64,000 nucleotides of DNA, taken from assembly GCA_947495125.1 (NCBI GenBank), contig CANLXL010000003.1, positions 434,001-498,000 on the forward strand. The letters are read 5' to 3'. This DNA is from an uncultured Flaviramulus sp. (lineage in GTDB: Bacteria > Bacteroidota > Bacteroidia > Flavobacteriales > Flavobacteriaceae). The notes beneath the pieces were generated by a model. The model was not told the DNA's origin, searched no databases, and saw nothing but the letters and a program-made list of their open reading frames with translations. The position numbers and the translations under genes are program-made. Shown here one piece after another: positions 51,915 to 61,575 of this stretch; position 1 is the first letter of the stretch, and each line of letters opens with the position of its first letter.

Positions 51915-54561
51915 TGAGTTTGTTTGGTTTTTCTTGGTTATTAGTTGGAATTAAAATGCTTGCTGTAATTCCGAAAGTTAAACATGAAATCACACCCGTA
52001 GCGGTATAAAGCAATAAATGAATATCTGTTTGCTGAGCCACATATATTTGAACGATTAAGCTCGCTACAAATCCAATTAGAGCCCCATTTGAGTGTGCTT
52101 TTTTAAAAAGGATTCCAAGGAGGAAAAGACCGCTCATGCTTCCTAAGATTAGTCCGAGAACTTTATTAAAAACATCCCACAAGGATTTAATTTCGAAACC
52201 AGCCATAAAAAGCGCGACCAGAGTTCCTAAGGCACCAACGATAAAGGTAGCTGTCTTTGCTGTTTTTAAATTATTATTCACCTTGTAAAACCTAAAGTGT
52301 ATATCCATAGAATATGAAGCGGCCGCCGAATTGATACTGCTACTCACACTAGACATCGCTGCGGCCAGAATGCCACTAATTAGAATTCCTACTATCCCAT
52401 CCGGCAGCTGTTTTACGATGTACCAGGGAAAAATAGAATCCCCGTTCTTAAACGAAAAATTCATATCCCCCGGATGCTGTTTAAAATAAGCAAATAGTGC
52501 TGTTCCAATAAAAAAGAATAATAGGGTTGCTGGGATGGTCAACCAAACATTTGTTAAGAGACTTTTGATGGCTCCTTTTTCATCAGAGCTAGTAAGGTAT
52601 CTTTGTACCATGGTTTGGTCACTTCCGTAGGTTGCCAAACTGGTAAAGAATCCACCAAAAAGAACAACCCACAATGTCGGGCTATACCAGTTTAATGATA
52701 GATCAAATACGTTAAATTTATGGTTTTCAACAGCAGTATCAATAATTTGGGAAAAGCCACCTTCAATATGTATGGTCATAAGTACCAAACAAAGTATGGC
52801 GCCACCCATTAATACGACGACCTGCATCGCATCCGTCCAGATCACGGCTTCTATTCCCCCTACAAGGGTATACATCAGGCTAAGAATCCCCATAGATAGG
52901 ATACAAACGTAAATATCGATACCTGTTACAACATTTATGGCTATGGCCGGTAAAAACAATACGACCGCTATTCGGCCGATTTGAAAAAGAATAAAGGAGA
53001 TACTGCCTATACATCGGAGTGTTAGATTAAAACGCTTTTCCAAATAATCGTAGGCTGTAGCAATATTTAATCTCTTGAAGGCAGGAATAAAACGATATAT
53101 GATTATGGGCGCAATTAAGATAATGCCTGCATTTAGCCAAATATATGCCCAATCTGTTGCATAAGCTTTGGCGGGGATGGCCATAAAAGTGATAGCGCTT
53201 AAGCCGGTTCCGAAAATACTCAATCCCGCTGCCCACCATGGTACGCGGCCACCGCCTTTAAAATAATCGTCAGTGTTCTTTTGTCTTTTTGAGAAGTAAA
53301 ACCCAATCCAAAGTAAGAGAAAAAAATAAACCAGTAAAACAGCAATGTTCAGTATTCCGAACGCATTTGAAGGGGTGTTTATATGTCCTTTTAATATCGC
53401 TGGGGTGCGTATTCCCGGGCTTATTTCTCCACTAATAATGTAAACATCGTCACCCCATTTTACCAATGGAGCTGTTACAACGCCATATGGGAGTTCCGAA
53501 ATTTTGACGATGCTTTTTGTTATGGTATTAAAGGCCAACACATCTTTTGAGAATCCTTCGTGATTTTCCAATCTTAAAACAAGTTCTTGTTTTAGCTGTT
53601 TTGCCTGTAAGGTATCGTTGGTACTTTCAAGGTCTTTTATCTTATGATTTAAGGCATTTAATGTTAAGAACTCATTGCCGTTCGTTCCGGAAGGAAAGAT
53701 TATAAACTCGAGTCCGGAAGCATAAGCATTGCCTGCCATTACGGGAAACTCCGCCTCTATTGGGCTCCATTTTTTATCCGTAATACTATAAAAATGACCA
53801 TCATTTAAAACTTCAGCATGTCCTTTTTTATCGTATGAACGTCCTGAAAATAAATAGATGCCATGAGCTTGACCGTTGGATTGAGTGGTTAACGATGCGA
53901 ATGCTCGGGATCCTTTTGGCAATGGAGGTTCAGGTTGCCAATGCCAATGATTAGAATCTTTTAAAGAGAGGTCAAGACTTAGAAAAATAGCCACAGATTC
54001 GTGATCCGACTGACCTCCGGCAACATAAACTTTATTATTTAGAATAGTCGCTGAATGATGGGCTAGAGGAACAGGTAAAGCCGGATAGTTTTCTATAATA
54101 ATGTCTTCTGAAACAACATCCCATTTCAATAAAAACACTTCTGAATATTCTTGTTTAGCATCACGACCACCAATACATAAAACACCTTCAGGTAGACTAA
54201 TGCTAGTGCCATAAGCCAAGTTATGGGGTAATCGAAAGGTTTCAGCATGCCATTGAACACTATCTCCCTTTTTTTCTAAAATTGTAATGTCGGCACTCCA
54301 ATACTTTTTCCCACCCTCCCAGGGTTTTCCATTGGGAAAATTGGCTCCTCCGGCAATAATCATAACATCATTATGCACTCCTGCAAAACATCCGGCATAT
54401 CCGTATTTAGAGATGTCTTCCGTTTTTGAAAATTCCGCAGCAACATTCCAGGTCATATGGTCCTTGACCTCTTTTTGCGAAATACTTAAAATAGGATATA
54501 ATAGTAATGCGAGGCTGATGCTAAGTTTATTTCGGAAAAGCTCAGAGAATGCTACGTTCAT
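51907..54561 (-). CDS. Fusion of kelch/mutarotase domain and sodium:solute symporter
   Basis: An 884-residue two-part protein. After a signal (SISLALLLYPILSIS) residues about 35-395 carry kelch-type repeats (CIGGRDAKQEY, LNNKVYVAGGQSD, GIYLFSGRSYDK, YIISGEISPG) like the cyclically permuted NanM mutarotase that converts sialic acid anomers. From about residue 405 to 875 follows a complete sodium:solute symporter with 13 or so helices (FAGGGRVPWW-like KGGGRVPWWAAGLSIFGTGL, YTLVGGIEAVIWTD). The periplasmic domain would deliver its product to the attached transporter. It is the first gene of the pair with the lyase. Confidence 0.88.
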   Translation of the reverse strand: MNVAFSELFRNKLSISLALLLYPILSISQKEVKDHMTWNVAAEFSKTEDISKYGYAGCFAGVHNDVMIIAGGANFPNGKPWEGGKKYWSADITILEKKGDSVQWHAETFRLPHNLAYGTSISLPEGVLCIGGRDAKQEYSEVFLLKWDVVSEDIIIENYPALPVPLAHHSATILNNKVYVAGGQSDHESVAIFLSLDLSLKDSNHWHWQPEPPLPKGSRAFASLTTQSNGQAHGIYLFSGRSYDKKGHAEVLNDGHFYSITDKKWSPIEAEFPVMAGNAYASGLEFIIFPSGTNGNEFLTLNALNHKIKDLESTNDTLQAKQLKQELVLRLENHEGFSKDVLAFNTITKSIVKISELPYGVVTAPLVKWGDDVYIISGEISPGIRTPAILKGHINTPSNAFGILNIAVLLVYFFLLLWIGFYFSKRQKNTDDYFKGGGRVPWWAAGLSIFGTGLSAITFMAIPAKAYATDWAYIWLNAGIILIAPIIIYRFIPAFKRLNIATAYDYLEKRFNLTLRCIGSISFILFQIGRIAVVLFLPAIAINVVTGIDIYVCILSMGILSLMYTLVGGIEAVIWTDAMQVVVLMGGAILCLVLMTIHIEGGFSQIIDTAVENHKFNVFDLSLNWYSPTLWVVLFGGFFTSLATYGSDQTMVQRYLTSSDEKGAIKSLLTNVWLTIPATLLFFFIGTALFAYFKQHPGDMNFSFKNGDSIFPWYIVKQLPDGIVGILISGILAAAMSSVSSSINSAAASYSMDIHFRFYKVNNNLKTAKTATFIVGALGTLVALFMAGFEIKSLWDVFNKVLGLILGSMSGLFLLGILFKKAHSNGALIGFVASLIVQIYVAQQTDIHLLLYTATGVISCLTFGITASILIPTNNQEKPNKLND

Positions 54562-54947
54562 AATGATATTCTGTTTATCTAAATCATTAAGCGGCGATTC
54601 TGAATCTGCATAAGACCACGTTAAAATAGTTCAAAAGATTTTCTACAAAGAAATCTATCAAATTATATTTTCGAGATTTATGTTTTGAATTAGATATTCA
54701 TACAATTTGTCACATAAATATAGAAATTATACGAGAATGATTAGTACGTAACAAATTATTATTTGTAAAAACAGGCTATAGGATACCTGTAGTGTTTACC
54801 TATAAAAGTTAAGGAAGCCTCGATAATATGCTTCGGAATTCGTTGAGTAATTTCAAAAAACGAGATAGGTGATTATCACAGGTTTTCTTTTTTTCGTTTT
54901 AATTTATAGTTGAATTTAATATTTTTGCACCTATAAAACTCTTAGGA
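54562..54947. other. Gene-free spacer upstream of divergent genes
   Basis: A spacer of 386 bases of AT-rich sequence between the symporter gene and the small lipoprotein gene. I see one promoter element for the latter (54920-54927) and no gene, RNA or clear repeat. Confidence 0.6.
54920..54927 (+). promoter_or_regulatory. Predicted -7 promoter element of the small lipoprotein gene
   Basis: TATTTTTG matches TAnnTTTG, 20 bases ahead of the ATG at 54948. Confidence 0.5.
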
Positions 54948-55106
54948 ATGAATAAATTTTTGACCATAGTGTTTGTCCTGTTATTAATGGCCTCTTGCGG
55001 TACAGTTAAGCCAGCAAAGGAGGGTGCAGAAAACAGTGAAAACAAACATGTTTTAGGACCTAATACCCCGTCGAATAAATATTCTAAAATGAGACAAAGG
55101 AATTAA
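54948..55106 (+). CDS. Small lipoprotein (52 residues)
   Basis: A short frame with a strong lipoprotein signal (FLTIVFVLLLMASCG, Cys at residue 17) followed by about 35 hydrophilic residues ending KYSKMRQRN. The promoter element, lipobox and position support a real gene. I do not recognise the family. Its 3' end meets that of the nitroreductase gene six bases away. Confidence 0.65.
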   Translation: MNKFLTIVFVLLLMASCGTVKPAKEGAENSENKHVLGPNTPSNKYSKMRQRN

Positions 55107-55112
55107 TAAGGA

Positions 55113-55712
55113 TTAAATTAATTCGATAACCTTATTTATAGCTCTTCGCGATTTTGGATTTTTACTGGGCTGATTAAAATCATCTTTATCTCTATACCCA
55201 ATGGCTACAGCGGCTAAGGTTGTATAATTCTTTTGATTAAGTATCAGATCATAGTTATCCGGTTCAATGCCTTCCATAGGGGTAGAGTCTATTCCCATTT
55301 CCGTACAGGCACTTAAAAACACGCCTAAGGCCAGATAGACCTGTCGGCTAAACCAGGACTTTATGTGTTCATCGGTATTTGGTTTTATAAATTCTTTATA
55401 ATAATCAACAGCACCTTTGGGTAATTCTTCTTCTATTTGGGCTTCGAATAAATCCGTGCTATTTATTCTACTGAACACCACAACGGTGTCGCAGTTAAGA
55501 ATCTTATCGGTATTTAACCAAGATACTTTAGATAGCTTTTCTTTGATTTTTTCATCAGATATAAATGTGAATTTCCAAGGCTGACTGTTTATGGATGACG
55601 GGCTTAAATGTAAAATTTGCTTTAATTCTTCAATCTTTTGATCGTCGATTTTCTTATTGGGGTTATACTTTTTCGTCGTATAACGCTGTTGCATGGATTC
55701 GATAAAACTCAT
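55113..55712 (-). CDS. Nitroreductase-family NAD(P)H oxidoreductase
   Basis: A 199-residue FMN enzyme of the NfsB/nitroreductase type: QQRYTTKKYNPNKKI at the start with the FMN-binding Arg/Thr region, LHLSPSSINSQPWKFTFI (LSPSS...QPW, FMN contact), and AVAIGYRDKDD near the end. It would reduce nitro or quinone compounds. It is divergent from an HxlR-family regulator gene, an arrangement seen for electrophile-induced reductases, so control by that regulator is likely. Confidence 0.9.
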   Translation of the reverse strand: MSFIESMQQRYTTKKYNPNKKIDDQKIEELKQILHLSPSSINSQPWKFTFISDEKIKEKLSKVSWLNTDKILNCDTVVVFSRINSTDLFEAQIEEELPKGAVDYYKEFIKPNTDEHIKSWFSRQVYLALGVFLSACTEMGIDSTPMEGIEPDNYDLILNQKNYTTLAAVAIGYRDKDDFNQPSKNPKSRRAINKVIELI

Positions 55713-55739
55713 ATTTAAATTTTTTAACTATAATTAATA

Positions 55740-55753
55740 TAGTTGCAAAACTA
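55740..55753. promoter_or_regulatory. Palindrome TAGTT-GCAA-AACTA, candidate HxlR operator
   Basis: A perfect 5+5 inverted repeat with a 4-base centre, 28 bases ahead of the nitroreductase start, between it and the divergent regulator gene. Confidence 0.45.
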
Positions 55754-55765
55754 AGTATAGTATAA

Positions 55766-55773
55766 TATATTTG
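55766..55773 (+). promoter_or_regulatory. Predicted -7 promoter element of the HxlR gene
   Basis: TATATTTG matches TAnnTTTG, 50 bases ahead of the start codon. Confidence 0.45.
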
Positions 55774-55823
55774 CAATAACGGTCAAAAAGGATAGTTTAA
55801 CTTTTTATTCAGTAAAAGCATTT

Positions 55824-56159
55824 ATGTATCAGGTTAAAGGAAAGCAATACCCGTGCTGTACAAGTGTTACCATGGGAATTATAGGGGGTAAATGGAAAAC
55901 AGTTATTTTGTATTATTTAATAGAAGGCCCGTTGAGGTATAATGAACTTCGAAGAAAAATGGTAAGTGTTACAGAACGTACATTAAGCCTTCAGCTGCAG
56001 CAACTTCAGGAAGACGGTATCGTAAATAGAAAAGTCTATACCTCAAAGCCTCCTTTAAAAGTAGAATATGCATTAACCGATTTCGGAAAGACCCTAGTTC
56101 CTTTATTACAATCGATAGCAGATTGGGGTGATTATGTTGTTGAGAATCATTCAGAATAG
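55824..56159 (+). CDS. HxlR-family winged-helix regulator
   Basis: A 111-residue HxlR/MarR-like protein: CCTSVTMGIIGGKWKTVILY (about residues 11-30, family signature IGGKWK), then LRYNELRRKMVSVTERTLSL (recognition helix) and the wing LKVEYALTDFGKTL. The Cys pair at residues 11-12 could sense redox or electrophiles, as in YodB/CatR of this family. It is divergent from the nitroreductase gene and probably controls it. Confidence 0.92.
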   Translation: MYQVKGKQYPCCTSVTMGIIGGKWKTVILYYLIEGPLRYNELRRKMVSVTERTLSLQLQQLQEDGIVNRKVYTSKPPLKVEYALTDFGKTLVPLLQSIADWGDYVVENHSE

Positions 56160-56222
56160 TGATTTGATACAATTATATTTTTGACATACCATTCTGCGAA
56201 ATTTCCTTTTTTCTTTTTTGTT

Positions 56223-56230
56223 TAGTTTTG
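56223..56230 (+). promoter_or_regulatory. Predicted -7 promoter element of the PUL sigma factor gene
   Basis: TAGTTTTG matches TAnnTTTG, 30 bases ahead of the start at 56261. Confidence 0.4.
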
Positions 56231-56260
56231 TTAACGAATAAACCATGGCATTGATTATAT

Positions 56261-56821
56261 ATGAATCTTATTTTAGAAGAAATAAGTAAACGAAACCGAA
56301 AAGTTTTTAAAACGTTTTTTAATAAGCATTATAAAGACCTTGTTATTTATGCCAATGGTTACCTTTTTGATAAACAGGGAAGTGAAGACATTGTTCAGGA
56401 AGTTTACATTTATATTTGGGAAAACGCGAAAGATTTAAATATTAAATCATCCCTTAAAAATTATTTATACGCCATGGTGCGTAATAAGTGTTTAAACTAT
56501 TTGAAATCCATTAAGATTACCGATAGTTATGATTATTTAGAATTAAATGTCAGTTTAATAACAGAGCAGGTTTTCGATTCTACTTCCGATGAAGACAAAC
56601 AAATCGTATATCATCAAATATTAAAAATTGTCGATGCCCTCCCCAATAAGATGCAGCAAATCGTTAAGCTTAAATTCTTACATCACTATAAATATGCCGA
56701 GATTGCAGAGGAACTGGGGATTTCAGTCAATACCGTAAAGACGCAATTAAAGCGGGCAAGGGTTAAAATCACCGAAGCGGTAACCGCGATAATCGTTTTG
56801 TTGCAAATACATCAATCATAA
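56261..56821 (+). CDS. ECF sigma factor (SusC/D-associated type)
   Basis: A 186-residue ECF sigma factor of the Bacteroidota type that accompanies SusC/SusD genes. Region 2 has GSEDIVQEVYIYIWEN (about residues 46-61). Region 4 has MQQIVKLKFLHHYKYAEIAE then LGISVNTVKTQLKRAR. The following gene encodes its FecR-like anti-sigma. Signal from a SusC-type receptor with an STN domain would release it to transcribe the utilization locus. Confidence 0.93.
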   Translation: MNLILEEISKRNRKVFKTFFNKHYKDLVIYANGYLFDKQGSEDIVQEVYIYIWENAKDLNIKSSLKNYLYAMVRNKCLNYLKSIKITDSYDYLELNVSLITEQVFDSTSDEDKQIVYHQILKIVDALPNKMQQIVKLKFLHHYKYAEIAEELGISVNTVKTQLKRARVKITEAVTAIIVLLQIHQS

Positions 56822-56940
56822 TTATTTTCATCTTTTTTTATCAGATTCTAAAAATAAATCTTAAAAAAATAAATTTTTTGTCACCCATTTTGATTTTTTT
56901 GTTGTCTTAACAAACAAAGCGACCAACTAAATCGTTCTAT

Positions 56941-58071
56941 ATGGAGTTTAAATTGATAATTAAAAAGCTTAATAATACCCTTTCTCAAAGCGAGAAGGCT
57001 ATTTTTGAAGCCTGGTATAATGAAAGACTCGAGCACCAAAATTACTTTAATAATGTCAAAGAAAACTATGCCAATAATATTGATCATATAGATGTTGAAA
57101 AGGGTTGGCAACGAATTTCATCCAAAATAGTGACTCCTAAAAAGCAAAAGGGATACTGGAAATATGCTGCAGCAATCTTGATCTTTGTTTCAACAGGATA
57201 TTTCTTTCTTAGTAAAGACACTAACATGGTAACCGAACCTCCCGTTCCTGCGATCGTTAACGAGACCATTGAAGTCGGTACAGATAAGGCAACATTAACC
57301 CTGGAAGATGGCACGACCATCACTTTGGAAGAAGGACAGACCTATCAAGCTGCTCATATTAATAGCAACGGAAAAGATTTGGTCTACAAAGCAAAGGAGA
57401 ATAATGATAAAGAGGTTCAATATAACTACTTGACCATTCCAAGAGGGGGTCAGTTTTTTGTAAAATTGGCTGATGGGACGCAGGTATGGTTAAATTCGGA
57501 ATCGCAATTAAAGTATCCGGTTAATTTTATTTCAGGACAAACGCGAGAAGTCGAACTCGTTTATGGCGAGGCCTATTTTGATGTGTCTCATAGTACACAT
57601 CATAACGGCGATAAATTTAAGGTGATAAATCAAAATCAAAACGTTGAAGTTTTAGGTACCGAGTTCAACATTAAAGCCTATAAAGATGAAAGCCATATAT
57701 ATACCACATTGGTTCACGGGAAAGTGGTTGTAAGTAATGCTTATAATAAACAGGGTCTGACTCCCAATCAACAATCAAAAATCAACTTGAAAAATAACAA
57801 GATGACGGTTAACACGGTGGACGTTTATGGAGAAATATCATGGAAGAAAGGATTATTTAGTTTCAAGAGCAAACCTCTAAAAGAGATCATGGTTGTTTTA
57901 TCGCGATGGTATGATGTTGATGTGACATTTCAAAACAAAGATCTTGAGAGCGTTAAATTTAATGGGGTCATCAGTAAGAACGAAAAAATTGAAGATTTAC
58001 TGGATATAATTAAGAACACTAACTTTATAAATGCCTATGAGATAACAGCTAAGAAGATCACGATCAAATAA
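56941..58071 (+). CDS. FecR-family anti-sigma factor
   Basis: A 376-residue single-pass protein. A short cytoplasmic part lies before the membrane helix (YAAAILIFVSTGYFFL, about residues 74-89). The FecR domain follows (LTIPRGGQFFVKLADGTQVW, then REVELVYGEAYFDVSH and VEVLGTEFNIKAY). A C-terminal DUF4974-like secretin/TonB short-N-terminal fold (LKEIMVVLSRWYDVDVTFQN) ends the protein. It would hold the sigma factor until contacted by the SusC-type protein's STN domain. RseP at 48952 is a candidate protease for its release. Confidence 0.92.
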   Translation: MEFKLIIKKLNNTLSQSEKAIFEAWYNERLEHQNYFNNVKENYANNIDHIDVEKGWQRISSKIVTPKKQKGYWKYAAAILIFVSTGYFFLSKDTNMVTEPPVPAIVNETIEVGTDKATLTLEDGTTITLEEGQTYQAAHINSNGKDLVYKAKENNDKEVQYNYLTIPRGGQFFVKLADGTQVWLNSESQLKYPVNFISGQTREVELVYGEAYFDVSHSTHHNGDKFKVINQNQNVEVLGTEFNIKAYKDESHIYTTLVHGKVVVSNAYNKQGLTPNQQSKINLKNNKMTVNTVDVYGEISWKKGLFSFKSKPLKEIMVVLSRWYDVDVTFQNKDLESVKFNGVISKNEKIEDLLDIIKNTNFINAYEITAKKITIK

Positions 58072-58143
58072 ATAAGAAAGGGAACAAAGTTCATACCTGG
58101 ACAGTAGCGCGCTTTATCCCCCTTAGAGTATTAATTAACTAAA

Positions 58144-61100
58144 ATGTTTAATCAATTAACACACAAATTTATGGAAATTAAATTTACTAACCATTTTTTC
58201 TTGTCTAAGAAAAAAATTCTAAAACTTATTATGAGGACCTTTATACTCTTGTTTTGTACAACAGTTTTTAGTTTTTCTTCGAGCGATATTTTTTCGCAGA
58301 ATACTAAAATTGTAATTGACCAGGATAAGACTGTAACTATTGATGAGATCTTTGATATATTAAGAGAACAGACAGAATACACATTTATCTATCAGGAAGA
58401 TCTTTTTAAAAATACGCCTAAAGTGCGTCTTAAGAAAGGGACCATTAGAGCTAACAAATTACTAAAGGAGAGTCTTTCTAGTGGTAATTTTAACATAGAC
58501 TTCACCAAAAAGAACAAGATTATTGTCATTGAACACCCTAAAGATGCTATTAAAAAACCACAGGTTCAGGTGACAGGTACAATAGTTGACGCTAGCGGGC
58601 AGCCTTTGCCCGGAGCCAATATCCTTGAAAAGGGAACTACAAACGGAACACAATCGGATTTTGACGGTAAGTTTGCTCTAGATGTTGCGGGTGAAAATGC
58701 CATTTTGGTAGTTTCTTATATCGGTTTTGCTACAAAAGAAGTCACCGTTGGAAGTCAAACGAATTTTTCAATAACCTTAGATGAAGATGCTGCAAGTTTA
58801 GATGAAATTGTCGTGGTTGGATATGGTACACAACGGAAAAAAGACCTCACGGGAGCTGTGGCTTCCATCGGAGGGGATGATGTGCAAAACAGCACACAAA
58901 CTTCTGTAGATCAAATGATGCAGGGGAAGGTTGCCGGTGTACGTATTTCTCAAACCAGTGGTCAGCCTGGTGGAGGTGTTTCCATTAGAATCAGAGGAAA
59001 TTCCTCATTGAATTTAGGAAACGATCCCTTATATGTGATCGACGGTATGCCAATAGATAATAGTGCGCCCATTGTGGGAGACGGGGTTAATATTCCCGGA
59101 AATACAACCCCTCCTAACCCATTAAATTCTATCAACCCACAAGACATAGAATCCATACAGGTGCTAAAAGATGCATCGGCAACCGCCATATATGGTTCTC
59201 GTGGTGCGAATGGCGTCATTCTGATTACAACAAAATCCGGAAAAGAAGGCGTTATAAAGATCGATTATAATACCAGCATCGGTTTTCAAAAAGTAGCCAA
59301 TCGTTTGAATGTGCTGGATTCAGAGGGCTATGTTCAACATGTTGGAGCTATTTTACAAGCGCAAGGAGGTTCGTTATTATCGGAATTCTCTAACCCCTCT
59401 GTGAATACCGATTGGCAGGATGAGATATTTGAATCGGCCATCATGCAACAACATAATATTTCTTTTTCAGGTGGTTCTCCCGAAACAAAATATTTTGCCT
59501 CTTTCAATTATACGAATCAGGATGGAATCCTCAAAGGATCCGGTTTTGAAAGATATGGCGGTCGCTTAAACTGGGGGTATAAAAAGAATAAATTTACTGC
59601 TGATGTAAATATTAATACGTCCTTTACCGCTGATGATATCACCGCGCATGGTGATAGTGGAGGAAACTTTGATGGGGGTGTGATAAGTACAGCTGTATTT
59701 TTACCAAATACAGTACCGGTATTTAATTCAGACGGTTCTTACTTTCAACCGGACGCACTCGATTTAGATAACCCGTATAATTTAATCCAGGGGATAGATA
59801 TTCAAGGCAGAACGCACAGAACATTAGTGAATTTAAAGACATCGTACGAAGTGGTAGAGAATTTAAAGGCATCAGTTTCAATAAATACGGATGTCGTATC
59901 TTCCAAAAAAGATTCATACCGTTCCAGACAAACGGTGGTTGGGTCTCAAGCCGGAGGCATAGCGAATATTATAACCTCTAAGAATACGAACTATGTAGTT
60001 GATGCGCTTTTAAATTATAACAATACCTTCGGAGACCATACGCTTTCTGCATTAGCGGGATACACGTATCAAAAATTCAATTTCGAATGGTTTAGAGGGG
60101 ATGCGAGAGGTTTTATTGGCGATGAAGTAGCAACCGATGATTTGGGTGCAGGAAACCAGGAATTTAACGGATTAGGAAGTTTTAGAAGTAAAAGCGCCTT
60201 GCTATCGTACTTATCCAGAGTTAATTATTCTTTTAAAGACAAATTTTTAGTAACGGCATCCGTTAGAATTGATGGATCTTCAAGGTTTACCGAAGGGAAT
60301 AAATACGGAACCTTCCCGTCATTTTCTTTAGGGTATCGTATTTCCGAAGAAGATTTTATGGCTTCTCAGGATTTTGTGAGCAATCTAAAGATGCGTTTAG
60401 GTTGGGGGCAAATTGGGAATTCAAATGTATCGTCTTCAGCAAGTTTGGCAACATTTGTAACTGGAGATCCTGCCGTATTCAACAACCAGCTTGTAGCCGG
60501 GTTAACGCCTGCACGTATTCCAAATTCAGATTTAACATGGGAAACGACAGAACAGCTTAATTTTGGTTTGGATTTTGGATTATTCAATAATAGGATAAGT
60601 GGTTCTATCGATATCTATAACAAAAAAACCAAAGACTTACTTTTCTTTGAGCCAGTACCATTACAAACTGGGTTTAGCGGTAGATGGGTGAACTTAGCAA
60701 ATAGTGAAATTACCAATAGTGGTCTTGAAATTTCATTGAATTCAAGGAATATAACCAGCGGCGATTTTAGCTGGGAAACGGATTTGAATATGACCACCAA
60801 TAAAAATGAGATTACCGATTTAGGCGGAAGAGAAATCATTAACAATTCAGATACCGCAGCTTCAGTTATTAATCGCGAAGGAGAGGCGGCATTTTCGTAT
60901 TTCGGTTTAGCACATTCCGGAATTTGGCAAACCGGCGAAGACCCTTCAGGTTCAGCGCAACCGGATGCCGTTCCGGGGCAACCAAAATGGATAGATCAGG
61001 ATAATGATGGTGATATTGATGGTGATGATCGCGTTATTTTAGGTAACCCGTACCCCGATTTTACATGGGGCTTCAATAATGTGTTCAAGTATAAAGGATT

Positions 61101-61542
61101 CGAATTATCAGTATTCGTTGAAGGTGTTCATGGTGTAGAATTATTTAACAATCAATTAGCCAGCACATATTTCCCATTCAACAATTCCAGGAATAGATTT
61201 TCAGAACCTATTTTAAACAGATGGACAACCAGCAATCCAACGAATGATTGGCCTTCCTTTGTAAACCCATCAAGTTATGGCGGCGATCTAACCAATAGAT
61301 TTGTCATCCAGGATGCTTCTTTCGTTAGACTAAAGAATATCACCTTTAAATACAATTTTGATTTAAAAGATAATAAGTTCATTAGAAGCCTGAACGCTTA
61401 CGTTTCAGGTCAGAATTTAGCGATCTCTACAGATTATTTAGGATTTGATCCGGACCTATCCGGTTCAGGAAATTCAAGATCTGATTTTAACAGTTACCCG
61501 ACGTCCAGAACATTTTTGTTTGGTGTTAATATCGGATTTTAA
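58144..61542 (+). CDS. SusC/RagA-type TonB-dependent outer-membrane protein with STN domain
   Basis: A 1132-residue receptor. After a signal (ILLFCTTVFSFSSSDIFSQ) come an STN signalling domain (about residues 58-130: TIDEIFDILREQTEYTFIY), a carboxypeptidase-regulatory-like beta domain (GTIVDASGQPLPGANILEKG), the TonB box and plug (VVVGYGTQRKKDLTGAVASI, then DPLYVIDGMPIDN), and a large beta barrel ending in an aromatic (GVNIGF). With the following SusD it imports oligosaccharides; the STN domain ties import to the sigma/FecR pair. The start could also be the ATG at 58171. Confidence 0.95.
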   Translation: MFNQLTHKFMEIKFTNHFFLSKKKILKLIMRTFILLFCTTVFSFSSSDIFSQNTKIVIDQDKTVTIDEIFDILREQTEYTFIYQEDLFKNTPKVRLKKGTIRANKLLKESLSSGNFNIDFTKKNKIIVIEHPKDAIKKPQVQVTGTIVDASGQPLPGANILEKGTTNGTQSDFDGKFALDVAGENAILVVSYIGFATKEVTVGSQTNFSITLDEDAASLDEIVVVGYGTQRKKDLTGAVASIGGDDVQNSTQTSVDQMMQGKVAGVRISQTSGQPGGGVSIRIRGNSSLNLGNDPLYVIDGMPIDNSAPIVGDGVNIPGNTTPPNPLNSINPQDIESIQVLKDASATAIYGSRGANGVILITTKSGKEGVIKIDYNTSIGFQKVANRLNVLDSEGYVQHVGAILQAQGGSLLSEFSNPSVNTDWQDEIFESAIMQQHNISFSGGSPETKYFASFNYTNQDGILKGSGFERYGGRLNWGYKKNKFTADVNINTSFTADDITAHGDSGGNFDGGVISTAVFLPNTVPVFNSDGSYFQPDALDLDNPYNLIQGIDIQGRTHRTLVNLKTSYEVVENLKASVSINTDVVSSKKDSYRSRQTVVGSQAGGIANIITSKNTNYVVDALLNYNNTFGDHTLSALAGYTYQKFNFEWFRGDARGFIGDEVATDDLGAGNQEFNGLGSFRSKSALLSYLSRVNYSFKDKFLVTASVRIDGSSRFTEGNKYGTFPSFSLGYRISEEDFMASQDFVSNLKMRLGWGQIGNSNVSSSASLATFVTGDPAVFNNQLVAGLTPARIPNSDLTWETTEQLNFGLDFGLFNNRISGSIDIYNKKTKDLLFFEPVPLQTGFSGRWVNLANSEITNSGLEISLNSRNITSGDFSWETDLNMTTNKNEITDLGGREIINNSDTAASVINREGEAAFSYFGLAHSGIWQTGEDPSGSAQPDAVPGQPKWIDQDNDGDIDGDDRVILGNPYPDFTWGFNNVFKYKGFELSVFVEGVHGVELFNNQLASTYFPFNNSRNRFSEPILNRWTTSNPTNDWPSFVNPSSYGGDLTNRFVIQDASFVRLKNITFKYNFDLKDNKFIRSLNAYVSGQNLAISTDYLGFDPDLSGSGNSRSDFNSYPTSRTFLFGVNIGF

Positions 61543-61575
61543 TAGAAGCTTTTTAATCTAAAAAATTTAAAAAAA

